50,285 nucleotides of DNA. Origin: Hoylesella timonensis 4401737 = DSM 22865 = JCM 15640. Its GTDB lineage: Bacteria > Bacteroidota > Bacteroidia > Bacteroidales > Bacteroidaceae. Both the position numbers and the translations under genes were made by a program. Below are positions 1-8,568 of this stretch, one piece after another. Positions within the stretch are counted from its first letter, which is position 1. Every line of letters begins with the position of its first letter. Location: NCBI RefSeq assembly GCF_000455445.1, contig NZ_HG417100.1, positions 1-50,285 of the forward strand, given 5' to 3'. The notes beneath the pieces are model-generated. The model had not been told where the DNA came from and did no database searches. It saw nothing but the letters and a program-made list of their open reading frames with translations.

Positions 1-478
1 TCGTGCAACGACAACTATCGACTTGTGTAACGTCACCTGCCGACTCGAGATTTGAGTAGACGATTTATATCCTTTCTGAAAAAACTTTACAAAACGTCGA
101 CGTCGGCGATCTCACGCGCGTTTCGTCGTCGGATTATTGATATTATTGATATTATTGATATTATTGATATATAAGGAACGGGGTCTGATTATCAACGAGT
201 TAAGAGGGGTAAAATTGAACGGTTCTTCAACGGTTCTCTCACGGTTGTTCAACGAACGATTCATTTCCAACGAAAAAACAACCCCATGATGACCCCTTTT
301 TTATGGTAAAAAAAGAGGACAAACATACCTAATTCCTCATCGCTCGGAGTATCATTTTTCAATAGAATACCTGAACGCTTTTTTCAAGCTTTCCGTGTAA
401 ACTTTTTGGGTAGATTCTCTCTTGAGGAATAAAAAAAAGACGCAAGTGTAAATCGTAAAAGATCCGAGCGGAGAAGTT
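1..478. other. Gene-free left edge
   Basis: No reading frame of useful length or recognisable product is seen here. The stretch holds four perfect 9-bp tandem repeats (133-168), a run of short CGGTT/TTCAACG-like repeats around 217-270, and AT-rich sequence with a weak CCTTTTTT/AAAAAAGAGG hairpin near 295-317. It lies downstream of the minus-strand acetyltransferase, so it may contain that gene's 3' untranslated region. No RNA gene was recognised. Confidence 0.6.
133..168. repeat. 9-bp tandem repeat, four copies
   Basis: The unit ATTATTGAT occurs four times in perfect tandem, followed by a partial ATAT. It is short, uninterrupted and AT-rich, as expected for a simple-sequence repeat prone to slippage. 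No gene adjoins it closely enough to suggest phase variation. Confidence 0.9.
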
Positions 479-1033
479 TTATCGCAGACGCTTTTTTATA
501 ACTGCAGGATTGCCCACTGCCAAACAGTCATCGGGTATATCATGCACTACCACAGAACCCGCTCCGATGATACATCGCCTACCAATATGGACACCTGGAC
601 ACACAATGACGCCCCCACCCAACCATGTATCATCGCCAATACTGATGGGGTGAGAAACCTCTTGCGGCAAGCGACGCTCCAAGTAGTTCATCGGATGTTG
701 CGGAGTGTACAGCTGACAGTTGGGACCTATAAGGACATGATGCCCAATGCGCACATAAGCACCGTCCAAGATAGTACAGTTATAATTGAGAAACGTATGC
801 TCACCCATCACAATACCATGCCCATGGTCGCAATGAAAGGGAGGACAGATGGCTGAAGATGAAGGAATGCCAGGAACAAGTTCCTCTATGATTTCACGAT
901 AACGGTCATCGTCCATTGTCATGGTTTGCAATTGGCGACACAGTTCTTTGGCATGCGCAAGACTGGCAGCAATTTCTGGGTCAGTAAAGGAATATAACTC
1001 CTCTGTGCGCATCTTTTCGAATTCTGTCTTCAT
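479..1033 (-). CDS. Sugar O-acetyltransferase (Maa/NodL/LacA-type)
   Basis: A 184-residue left-handed beta-helix acetyltransferase that would transfer an acetyl group from acetyl-CoA to a sugar hydroxyl in the cytoplasm. The N-terminal 55 residues match the Maa-type helical cap. From about residue 70 the hexapeptide-repeat pattern is clear (for example IGHHVLIGPN and IGDDTWLGGGVIVCPG), and the family's catalytic histidine is in the YTPQHPMN motif (His113). The C-terminal AVGNPAVIKKRLR is typical. Length is normal for the family. The start at 1033 is the only ATG ahead of the conserved N-terminus. The acceptor (maltose, galactoside or another sugar) cannot be told from sequence. It stands alone, divergent from the Bax-inhibitor-1 gene. 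Confidence 0.9.
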   Translation of the reverse strand: MKTEFEKMRTEELYSFTDPEIAASLAHAKELCRQLQTMTMDDDRYREIIEELVPGIPSSSAICPPFHCDHGHGIVMGEHTFLNYNCTILDGAYVRIGHHVLIGPNCQLYTPQHPMNYLERRLPQEVSHPISIGDDTWLGGGVIVCPGVHIGRRCIIGAGSVVVHDIPDDCLAVGNPAVIKKRLR

Positions 1034-1227
1034 CTCATCAAGAATTGAGCGGTTTGTCTAAATGCAAGCAACAGTCCACGGATAACTAACATTGCTCATC
1101 GTGTCCGTTGCATAGACCTCATCATTTTTGTAAGGTATCTCTATGCCTACAAATATAAGAATAATTGTGGACAACGAGGGCTAAGATTGTTAATTATTGT
1201 AGTTTTTCATGGAAAAATGGCATGGCG

Positions 1228-1259
1228 TTTGCATGTTTGTCATAAATCATTTATCTTAG
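1228..1259 (+). promoter_or_regulatory. Candidate Bacteroidota promoter for the BI-1 gene
   Basis: TTTG at 1228-1231 and TATCTTAG at 1252-1259 are separated by 20 nt, one base away from the Bacteroidota consensus TTTG-N19-21-TAnnTTTG. The -7 box lies 26 bp before the chosen ATG at 1286, which leaves a short leader. Assigned from consensus only. Confidence 0.5.
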
Positions 1260-1285
1260 CAAAAAATTCAAGAAGTAAATTATTT

Positions 1286-2002
1286 ATGGAAGTAAAAGAG
1301 TTAGAAAAACTAATTAGAGAAAAGGAAGGTTCGTTGTCATTGGCTTTCCCTGCCTTGATGCGCAAAGTATATGTATGGATGACATTGGCTTTGGTCATCA
1401 CTGGCATAACGGCATACGGAGTGGCATCATCGCCCAATATTATGATGTGGCTGGTACAGAAGCCTGCCATTTTGTGGGGACTGATTATTGCCGAATTGGC
1501 ATTAGTGTTAACGGTATCCGCAGCCATCAACCGACTCTCACTGACGACAGCCACCCTGTTGTTTGTGCTTTATTCGGTACTCAATGGTGCCACCTTGTCA
1601 CTCATCTTTATGGCGTACACCCTTACATCGATAGCCAGCGTATTCTTCATCACGGCAGGCACCTTTGGAGTCATGGCAGCCTATGGATATTTTACCAAGC
1701 GTGACCTTACCTCATTAGGAAAGTTGTTGCTCATGGCATTGATTGGGCTTATCATTGCCAGCGTGGTAAATATCTTCTTCGTGAAGAGTAGTGGCTTTGA
1801 CTTGATTGTAAGTTACATCGGTGTTTTGATATTCGTAGGACTGACCGCCTATGACACTCAGAAGATTAAGCAAATGCTTGCCTTACAAACAGACATGGGC
1901 GAAGGCGCACAGAAGATTGCGCTCATGGGTGCATTGTCACTGTACCTTGATTTTATCAACCTGTTCTTGCATTTGTTGCGAATATTTGGCAGTCGGGAGT
2001 AA
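1286..2002 (+). CDS. Bax inhibitor-1/YccA family membrane protein
   Basis: A 238-residue integral inner-membrane protein of the BI-1 (YccA/TMBIM) family. Seven hydrophobic segments run from about residue 28 to 225, and the C-terminal YDTQKIKQM motif plus LYLDFINLF is the family hallmark. Members act as pH-sensitive calcium leak channels or modulators of membrane proteases such as FtsH; which applies here is unknown. An in-frame extension to 1187 exists, but the conserved protein begins at MEVKELEKL and a candidate promoter lies between the two starts, so 1286 is preferred. The sigma-factor gene follows on the same strand. Confidence 0.9.
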   Translation: MEVKELEKLIREKEGSLSLAFPALMRKVYVWMTLALVITGITAYGVASSPNIMMWLVQKPAILWGLIIAELALVLTVSAAINRLSLTTATLLFVLYSVLNGATLSLIFMAYTLTSIASVFFITAGTFGVMAAYGYFTKRDLTSLGKLLLMALIGLIIASVVNIFFVKSSGFDLIVSYIGVLIFVGLTAYDTQKIKQMLALQTDMGEGAQKIALMGALSLYLDFINLFLHLLRIFGSRE

Positions 2003-2092
2003 GGCATAAGAAATGCCGGCAGAGGGAAATGCCCCTCAATGCATACCCGCTACAACCAGCCGAACTCTTACCAAAGACAGGTACATCTTATC

Positions 2093-2716
2093 ATGCACAA
2101 AGACGGTAAAAACTTGCAGCGTGAACACTATTGGCACCTGTTTGTGAATAGTGACAGCGAAGAGAATCGTGCAGAGTCATTCTCCTCGCTGTACCGCCTT
2201 TTTGTGAATGAACTAATGGCATATGGGCGAGGTCTTGGTTTTGAAACTGTTATTTGTGAGGATGGCGTTCACGATGTATTTTGTACTCTTTACTCACACC
2301 GCAAACGGCTAAAAGACGTTACCGACATTACAGCTTACTTATTCAAGTCGTTTAGGAACACTTTACTGAATGCCTATAAGCAGAAGGCACACATAAGCGA
2401 TGTGGAGACTGTACAAATACACTTTTCCACAGAGGTAAACGTTACAGACACATTGATAAGCGAGGAACAACGTCAAGACGTGGCAGAGACTGTGGCCAAG
2501 CTATTAGAAGTACTTACCGACCGACAGCGCGAAGCCATTTACCTGCGCTACATGCACGGCATGGACTATCATGATATTGCTATACTGATGAACATGCATC
2601 CCGACTCCGTACGCAAGATTGTGTACAGAGCCATGACTACATTACGCGAAAAGGGCAAACAGCTGCACAATCCGCTGCTGTCCGCCCTAATTACCTATTG
2701 GCTTGCCACATCGTGA
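2093..2716 (+). CDS. ECF RNA polymerase sigma factor, possible regulator of the adjacent PUL
   Basis: A sigma-70 family, extracytoplasmic-function type factor of 207 residues. Region 2 lies around residues 20-90 (FSSLYRLFVNELMAYGRG through DVTDITAYLFKSFRNTLLN) and region 4 around 135-190, with LTDRQREAIYLRYMHGMDY followed by the HTH stretch MNMHPDSVRKIVYRAM. In Bacteroidota such factors usually sit beside a FecR anti-sigma and drive a susCD operon. Here the FecR gene is about 11 kb away at the other end of the PUL, and this gene converges on the GH3 gene with a 69-bp gap. The upstream ATG at 2039 would add 18 residues unlike the family. Pairing with FecR is inference from position and the absence of any other sigma factor here. 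Confidence 0.85.
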   Translation: MHKDGKNLQREHYWHLFVNSDSEENRAESFSSLYRLFVNELMAYGRGLGFETVICEDGVHDVFCTLYSHRKRLKDVTDITAYLFKSFRNTLLNAYKQKAHISDVETVQIHFSTEVNVTDTLISEEQRQDVAETVAKLLEVLTDRQREAIYLRYMHGMDYHDIAILMNMHPDSVRKIVYRAMTTLREKGKQLHNPLLSALITYWLATS

Positions 2717-2785
2717 GCAAGCCCTACAACAATCCCCTTAAAGATACCTACAGGCACTCCTGCCATCAGGCTGCCATAAAATTGT

Positions 2786-5341
2786 CTAAAGCTTGATTGC
2801 CCCCCTAAGCCTCACATCTGCCGAGGAAGCCCCAACTAAAATATCAAATTTTCCGTGTTCCAACACCCATGCATGACGCTTGGGATGGTAATACTTAAAT
2901 GCGTCATCTCGCAAAAGCATTTCCACATGCCTGGTCTCACCAGCCTTCAGGAAGACCTTGGCAAAATTCTTTAGCTCCTTGTAAGGTCTGTCGACCATAG
3001 CAACGGGGTCGTGCACATACAATTGTACCACTTCAGCTCCGTCTTTTCTCCCCGTATTGGTAATATCAAAAGCAACCTTTACCATTCCTTTTTTCTTGTC
3101 TGTAACAACTAAGCACAGATTGTCGTAAGCAAAAGTCGTGTAAGACAATCCGTGTCCAAAGGCAAACAAAGGTTTGATGCCCTTGCGCTCATACCCCCGG
3201 TATCCTACATAAATACCTTCTCGATAAAACACCTTACGCAACATTCGCGTTTCATCGTAATTGCCATAGGCAGGAGAATCCTCCCATCTACGCTCCATGG
3301 TAAACGGCAACTTGGCAGAGGGGTTCACCTTACCGCTAAGAATCTGTCCCAAAGCTGTACCTCCCTCTTGTCCAGGATATAGCATGTGCAAAAGTGCAGG
3401 CGCCTTGTCTATCCATGCAGACATATCCATGGCACCTCCACCATGCATTGCCACAATGGTACGAGGGTTGACTTTGACAAGAGCCTGAATAAGCGCATCC
3501 TGTCCATAAGGCAATTCAAAAGACCGATCAGTCCCTTCAAACTCCAAGCTGGCATCCAGTCCTCCACAGAAGACCACACAATCTGCCTTCCGTGCCAAGT
3601 CCAAGGCTTCAGAATAGTCAACTGCATGCGCATAATCCCAACCCATCCTTATCTCGGCTGGGTGACAGTTGCGATTCCAATAAGTGAGGCACACTGTATG
3701 CTTTCGTCCTTTTCGCGAAGGAATCTTTATCCATTGGTTGGCAAACGTCTGACTATGCCTCTTGTCTATGACAGTGCTGCCATCAACATCCAACCTATAA
3801 CCTCCTTGTGCATCAACAAAAATAAGAATAGAATCGTTGCGTTCTGATGCGATGACTCCTTTCCACTCTACCTGATAGGCAGCACCTAAAGACCTTACCG
3901 CTGAGGCACCTTCCTCCCACCTGAAATCAATCTGTTTGTCTATTTGGTTTATAGAATGGGTACCAGTCGATACTTTACCTGTATCAACCAACGGCACATA
4001 GCACGCCTGCAAGCCACGCTTTCCTTGAGATGTTGTAAACACGCTGTTGCTAAACAATCTACGTTTGTATGCGTTGGATACTCCTTCATGATATGACACC
4101 TGTGCTTGTGGAAAAGCTTTTTTGATACCTTCCAAATCAGTCACCACATACCAAGGGTTAACCTTTGAACTCCCACCACCACCATATGAGCAACTTTTCA
4201 CATCGTAACAATTGTCTGACACGACATTAGGGTTGGCATTAGGTCCAATCACAGCAATAGAACTTGGTGACTTGAGTGGCAAGATTCCTTCGTTGTTCTT
4301 GAGCAAGATAATTCCCTCACATGCCTCTTCGTAAGCAGCTTGGTTAGCTTCCTCATTATAGGTAGGCACGGAAACATCTCTACTCACTGGCTTGTCAAAC
4401 AAACCCAATCTGAAGCAAGGCAGTAGGATGTGGGTAACCATAGAATCTATTTCGCTTGTCTTTATCGCACCAGACTTTATTAACGGAAGCAGTTGCCGTT
4501 GGTTGAGGTAATCGAACGTTCCCAGTTCCATGTCCAATCCTGCCCGAACAGATTCCAATGTGCTGTGAGTGGCACCCCAATCCGACATTATAGTTCCCTG
4601 AAATCCCCATTTACGTCGCAATACGTCTGACATGAGATATTTGTTTTGGGCGCAATATACTCCATTGACCAAATTATACCCCATCATGACTGCTCCTACT
4701 CCAGCACGCTGTATAGCAGCCTTGAACGGAGGAAAGTAGATTTCTTGCAAAGCCCTTTCGGAGACTTCACTACTGACGTGATACCTATCGAACTCTTGGT
4801 CGTTCGCCACAAAATGCTTTACTGTTGCCAATATTCCATTTTGCTGAATCCCCTGTATGAAAGGAACTGCCATTTCTGAAGCAAGATAAGGGTCTTCACC
4901 CATGTACTCAAAGTTTCGAGAATCTTTGGATGAACGGTAGATATTTACCCCAGGTCCATAAAAGACTTGAATGCCACGTGCTTTCCATTCTTTTGCATAA
5001 ATGGCACCAATGCGATAAGCAAGCTCCCTGTTCCACGAAGCTGCCAAGGAAAGCTGACTGGGGAATGCCGTAGCTCGGCCTTTGAGTCCCCATGAGGCAA
5101 TTCCCAAAGGACCATCAGCTGTTTCCAGACATGGAATTCCCAAACGTTCGCATCCTCGATAAAAGAAGTCGCTCTGCAACATATATATTTTTTCGTTCAA
5201 TGTCATTCGCCCTACCAAGTCATTCACTCGCTCACGTGGAGAGAGTGTTTTCTGTTGAAACGGTAGTGTTTGTGCAGACATACACAATGGAGAAATTAGA
5301 GCTACAACAACAATATATAAAGTCTTGCGTAAATAATTCAT
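2786..5341 (-). CDS. Glycoside hydrolase family 3 with PA14 insert
   Basis: An 851-residue exported beta-glycosidase. The start at 5341 gives a clean signal peptide (MNYLRKTLYIVVVALISP, cleavage after SAQ); the in-frame ATG at 5395 would bury it. The GH3 barrel domain is at about 30-330, with KHF at 175-177 and the nucleophile Asp254 in GTIMSDWGA. The second GH3 domain begins near 335 and is interrupted by a PA14-like domain (about 430-580), followed by a fibronectin-III-like C-terminal domain (about 755-845). This architecture is typical of beta-glucosidases, but GH3 also contains beta-xylosidases and beta-N-acetylglucosaminidases, so the substrate is open. It is the last gene of the PUL, 78 bp after the GH89 gene, and probably acts in the periplasm on oligosaccharides imported by the SusCD pair. 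Confidence 0.92.
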   Translation of the reverse strand: MNYLRKTLYIVVVALISPLCMSAQTLPFQQKTLSPRERVNDLVGRMTLNEKIYMLQSDFFYRGCERLGIPCLETADGPLGIASWGLKGRATAFPSQLSLAASWNRELAYRIGAIYAKEWKARGIQVFYGPGVNIYRSSKDSRNFEYMGEDPYLASEMAVPFIQGIQQNGILATVKHFVANDQEFDRYHVSSEVSERALQEIYFPPFKAAIQRAGVGAVMMGYNLVNGVYCAQNKYLMSDVLRRKWGFQGTIMSDWGATHSTLESVRAGLDMELGTFDYLNQRQLLPLIKSGAIKTSEIDSMVTHILLPCFRLGLFDKPVSRDVSVPTYNEEANQAAYEEACEGIILLKNNEGILPLKSPSSIAVIGPNANPNVVSDNCYDVKSCSYGGGGSSKVNPWYVVTDLEGIKKAFPQAQVSYHEGVSNAYKRRLFSNSVFTTSQGKRGLQACYVPLVDTGKVSTGTHSINQIDKQIDFRWEEGASAVRSLGAAYQVEWKGVIASERNDSILIFVDAQGGYRLDVDGSTVIDKRHSQTFANQWIKIPSRKGRKHTVCLTYWNRNCHPAEIRMGWDYAHAVDYSEALDLARKADCVVFCGGLDASLEFEGTDRSFELPYGQDALIQALVKVNPRTIVAMHGGGAMDMSAWIDKAPALLHMLYPGQEGGTALGQILSGKVNPSAKLPFTMERRWEDSPAYGNYDETRMLRKVFYREGIYVGYRGYERKGIKPLFAFGHGLSYTTFAYDNLCLVVTDKKKGMVKVAFDITNTGRKDGAEVVQLYVHDPVAMVDRPYKELKNFAKVFLKAGETRHVEMLLRDDAFKYYHPKRHAWVLEHGKFDILVGASSADVRLRGAIKL

Positions 5342-5419
5342 TTTTTCTTTGTTTATTATAGAATGATTGTCATCTGTCAATATGTTTTTTGGCAAACTGC
5401 GTTTCTCACTGCCATTGCA

Positions 5420-7579
5420 TCATTGGTTCACTGTCACAGCTGCTATGACACTATCCACCATCAGTAGGTAATCACCTTTGGGTTGCATCACTTCATCGCC
5501 ACCACTCATTGCCCATGTTCGTTCCATGGAGAAAAAGTCTGGTGTCTGAGGTTCCTCTCCTCTAAGCTGCCCTGCCAACATGGCAAAAAAGGCACGCCAA
5601 CGAGGTGCATAATACTGCTTCAACAGTCCTGCCCACTCCTTGTTGGCATAATCGTGAAGCCTCGTTGTCGCATCATCGGGTCCCCAGTAAGAAATAAGGG
5701 TACGAGCATTCACCAAAGCCTGCTTTTGATCCTGCTCATTCTCCCCATACTGTCTGGCTGCCTGTAACCATTTGCCTAACAAGAAGAACTTATTGGTGGA
5801 CAGCAAACTATCCTGCAGGTCAATGAGGTGTAAAAATGTCGAGCTATACCTGTTAAGAGCCAAGGAATCCTTTTCATTGTAGGCATACACAACTTGGTTA
5901 TACACATTGCGTGCATTGTTTGCCATTACCTGCCTTGCCAAATCTACCAAGTCATATTCGTATGTTTCTGAGCCTTTGAAATGTACTGCCGCTTTCCTGA
6001 ACAAGACAAGAGCCTGAAGGAGTTTCTCTGGCTGATACTGCATCTTCTTTGGTCCCCATGTGGAGACACTGGTTACATGCAACGATGGACGTGCACAAAA
6101 CACAGACTCGTATGTGCCTTCCCCCTTTACCTCGAACTCACCGTACACCGAATTCGCCAACAACTGCCATGCTCGGTACAAATCATCGTTCCATGTTCCA
6201 TAACGATACCATATATATTGGCGCAGCAGATGGTCAACAGAAGGAACAGTATCGCTCCATGCTGTTTGCAGAGCCAAGTCGTACACAACAGGATTCGTGT
6301 GTATGCCTTCGGGCAGGATGCCCAAGCCTTTAAGCCTACCATGCTGCGAGGCTGCTAATGCACGATGCGGTTGTTCTACCAATACAGGCAGTTGTCCGCC
6401 CATGTCGGTTTTCCCTCCGAAATGGTTGACACTTCCCCATATCCATGGTGTTTGCCCGAATTCATCTGACTGCTTCCATGATGCGTCTATCTCGCCCGCC
6501 AGATTGATTAACAACACATGCTTTTTGTCTAATCCTGCCAATAAGGCTGGGGCTGGATTGTCATTCCAACCTTGCAATACCCATTTGGCGTCTGGAAAAT
6601 GCGACAACATGCACTTTTGTACTTTCGATGCCATGGAAGAAAGGTCTACCCCTTTAGCGTTCCCACCTTCATGAAAAAGATCTCCCCCAAAGTAACGCAA
6701 GTCAGTACCGTAGTACTTTTTCATATTATCATAATAAACCTTGGCCATACGGTTGAAGAGTTGACTCTGTGGCAACAGAATACTTGGACGCTGAAATCCG
6801 TTCCATTTTCCTTGACTCACGACACAAGCCTTGGGATACTTGTCGTGCAAAAAAGAAGGAACAATACCAGGAAATCCCTGCACGACAGGCTCAATGCCCA
6901 ACTGACGCATTCGTCGTAGAATTTTGACTTGTAACTTATATCTGTCGTCAATCATCTGCTGACTCATCGGACCGCCCCATCCCTCAAGATTGCCCATTAG
7001 CCACCAAGCCGTATAACCTGGTCCTGGAATAAAACGTGCGATATCATTGTCACCAAAGTCAAAGGCTCGCAACGTTTCCTGCCAAACCTTCTCCATGCCC
7101 AAAGGAGCAAGCATTAGATTGACACCGTGAAGAGCCATCCAGTCGAGCTCGCGCTCAAAATCTTTCCACCTATAAAAAGCATAGCTGTAGTTATAGGTGC
7201 AATAGTTGAGCGAGTAGCGATAGTGAAAAGGCGTTGATATGCGGATGGGCTTGGCGATAGGCACAACACGCTCAATGGGCTGCCGATTGTCGCCACAATG
7301 CGAGATGCTTTGGTGACACACCTGGTTAAGGTAATAGTTGACGGCTACCGATGCCGCAGACAGCGAATTAGCTCTCACAACGACATTGTCTTCTTTCGTA
7401 GATAATTCGAAGGTTTCCTTGGATTCTGACGGCAACAACTTAAAAATGATATGGTTAGAGAGAGAGGGTATCTGGCGACGCACCATCTCATGCACACCGC
7501 TGAAGTCAAGAGCGAGACAAGACGACGCATACCCCAAGACCGACAAAAATCCTAAAAACCTAAGAAATATTTGTAACAT
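5420..7579 (-). CDS. Alpha-N-acetylglucosaminidase, GH89 (NAGLU family)
   Basis: A 719-residue exported enzyme that removes terminal alpha-linked N-acetylglucosamine, as human NAGLU does from heparan sulfate and clostridial GH89 from GlcNAc-alpha-1,4-Gal mucin caps. An N-terminal alpha/beta domain (about 25-100) precedes the barrel, with the hallmark stretch YNYSYAFYRWKDFERELDWM and GYTAWWLMGNLEGWGGP. By alignment from memory with NAGLU, the acid/base and nucleophile are Glu304 (DLFHEGG) and Glu424 (GILPEGIHTN). The N-terminus is a signal peptide with a possible lipobox at Cys21 (ASSC), less canonical than those of neighbours. It starts 9 bp after the upstream EEP gene stops, so the two are surely cotranscribed. 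Confidence 0.92.
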   Translation of the reverse strand: MLQIFLRFLGFLSVLGYASSCLALDFSGVHEMVRRQIPSLSNHIIFKLLPSESKETFELSTKEDNVVVRANSLSAASVAVNYYLNQVCHQSISHCGDNRQPIERVVPIAKPIRISTPFHYRYSLNYCTYNYSYAFYRWKDFERELDWMALHGVNLMLAPLGMEKVWQETLRAFDFGDNDIARFIPGPGYTAWWLMGNLEGWGGPMSQQMIDDRYKLQVKILRRMRQLGIEPVVQGFPGIVPSFLHDKYPKACVVSQGKWNGFQRPSILLPQSQLFNRMAKVYYDNMKKYYGTDLRYFGGDLFHEGGNAKGVDLSSMASKVQKCMLSHFPDAKWVLQGWNDNPAPALLAGLDKKHVLLINLAGEIDASWKQSDEFGQTPWIWGSVNHFGGKTDMGGQLPVLVEQPHRALAASQHGRLKGLGILPEGIHTNPVVYDLALQTAWSDTVPSVDHLLRQYIWYRYGTWNDDLYRAWQLLANSVYGEFEVKGEGTYESVFCARPSLHVTSVSTWGPKKMQYQPEKLLQALVLFRKAAVHFKGSETYEYDLVDLARQVMANNARNVYNQVVYAYNEKDSLALNRYSSTFLHLIDLQDSLLSTNKFFLLGKWLQAARQYGENEQDQKQALVNARTLISYWGPDDATTRLHDYANKEWAGLLKQYYAPRWRAFFAMLAGQLRGEEPQTPDFFSMERTWAMSGGDEVMQPKGDYLLMVDSVIAAVTVNQ

Positions 7580-7588
7580 AACGATTGC

Positions 7589-8488
7589 TTATTTAAGGCG
7601 TATATCAGCAAATACAGGATAGTGGTCGGATGCAGTAGAAAGGTCGAGCTGCTCACCTTTTACGGACAGCCGCCTTACCACGTGAGTACCTGTTACCGTA
7701 ATTTTTGCCGCATGTTGCTGTCCAAGAAGTACATAGTCTATCGTCACACCAGGCTGTTCTGGCAGACTACCCGACACATCGCTTACTATCTTGAACTTCT
7801 GCATCAGCTCTGGGAATGCAGACTGTTCGGGCTTCCATGTTGGAGAATCATTAAGGTCGCCTATCAAAAAGAGTGGCACGCCAGATTCCCTGGCTTTGCG
7901 GTTAATAAGTTCTGCACTTGCCTTTCGGTTCATGGGATTCAGATCCATATGTGTGGCAAACACCGTAAATTTGGGAAACTTCGCCTCAATAAGCATACGA
8001 GGCTCATCCCCAGGAAGAGGTGTAAACTGCACATCGTCAACTTTCATGCTGCGCTTTACCAATAAGCCACATCCTATACGTCCTCCATCAAAGTTGGCTG
8101 CCGACCCAAAAAACAGCTCATAATCGATACCCGTGTACTTGCTTATCTCTTCCAAGAGATAACGTTTGTTGCGATGTACGCAACTACTATCAAGTTCTTG
8201 AATAGCCACCACATCGGGAGCCAAAGCTCCTATTACAGAAGCAAAACGGTGCGTGTTCTCATCCGAAAAGGTGGGGGTTCTGTTATTACCTTTGCAGTAG
8301 AATGAGTTATAGGTCATGATTCGTATGTCGCCTGACGATTTTACATATTTATAATCGTTTGTTGTTATTTCCGAGCCGTCATCGATCACAACATTTGCAT
8401 GATTGTTATCTGCACCGCCACATGCCGAAAGAGTCAAAGCCAAGAGCAAGTTGAAAATCATAGTGTGTAATATTGTTTTATAATTCAT
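7589..8488 (-). CDS. Endonuclease/exonuclease/phosphatase (EEP) family lipoprotein
   Basis: A 299-residue exported member of the DNase I/sphingomyelinase fold. Visible metal and catalytic motifs are TYNSFYCKG, the QELD glutamate, GDLNDSPTW and the C-terminal TASDHYPVFADI. The start at 8488 gives a lipoprotein signal (LTLSAC, lipidated Cys23), which places the enzyme on the periplasmic or outer-membrane side; an upstream ATG at 8509 only adds seven residues. Export and the position between susD and GH89 argue for a phosphodiester or phosphate ester in the target glycoconjugate rather than nucleic-acid repair. Substrate is unknown. A hairpin with T-run lies between susD and this gene. Confidence 0.85.
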   Translation of the reverse strand: MNYKTILHTMIFNLLLALTLSACGGADNNHANVVIDDGSEITTNDYKYVKSSGDIRIMTYNSFYCKGNNRTPTFSDENTHRFASVIGALAPDVVAIQELDSSCVHRNKRYLLEEISKYTGIDYELFFGSAANFDGGRIGCGLLVKRSMKVDDVQFTPLPGDEPRMLIEAKFPKFTVFATHMDLNPMNRKASAELINRKARESGVPLFLIGDLNDSPTWKPEQSAFPELMQKFKIVSDVSGSLPEQPGVTIDYVLLGQQHAAKITVTGTHVVRRLSVKGEQLDLSTASDHYPVFADIRLK

Positions 8489-8503
8489 GTTAAAAAAAAT
8501 ATT

Positions 8504-8550
8504 TAACATTCACCGCATCTCTAACATAGACATGCGGTGAATATATGTTA
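8504..8550 (-). terminator. Intra-operon hairpin with T8 run (likely attenuator)
   Basis: ATTCACCGCAT (8508-8518) pairs perfectly with ATGCGGTGAAT (8532-8542), and an outer TAAC/GTTA pair extends it past a 4-nt bulge. Read on the minus strand, the stem is followed after four bases by eight T residues (8499-8492). It sits between the susD stop and the EEP start. Such elements in PULs reduce read-through so that susCD is made in excess over the enzymes; that role here is inference. Confidence 0.75.
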
Positions 8551-8568
8551 CGGATTCCACGCAAGCGG

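Noticed and set aside
133..168. Tandem ATTATTGAT repeats as a possible CRISPR or iteron array
   Set aside because: Units are only 9 bp, lack spacers and are followed by no replication or Cas gene; a simple-sequence repeat explains them.
3386..3847. 153-codon plus-strand open frame inside the GH3 gene
   Set aside because: Lies antisense to a well-supported coding sequence and has no recognisable domain; treated as a shadow frame, as are similar antisense frames elsewhere.
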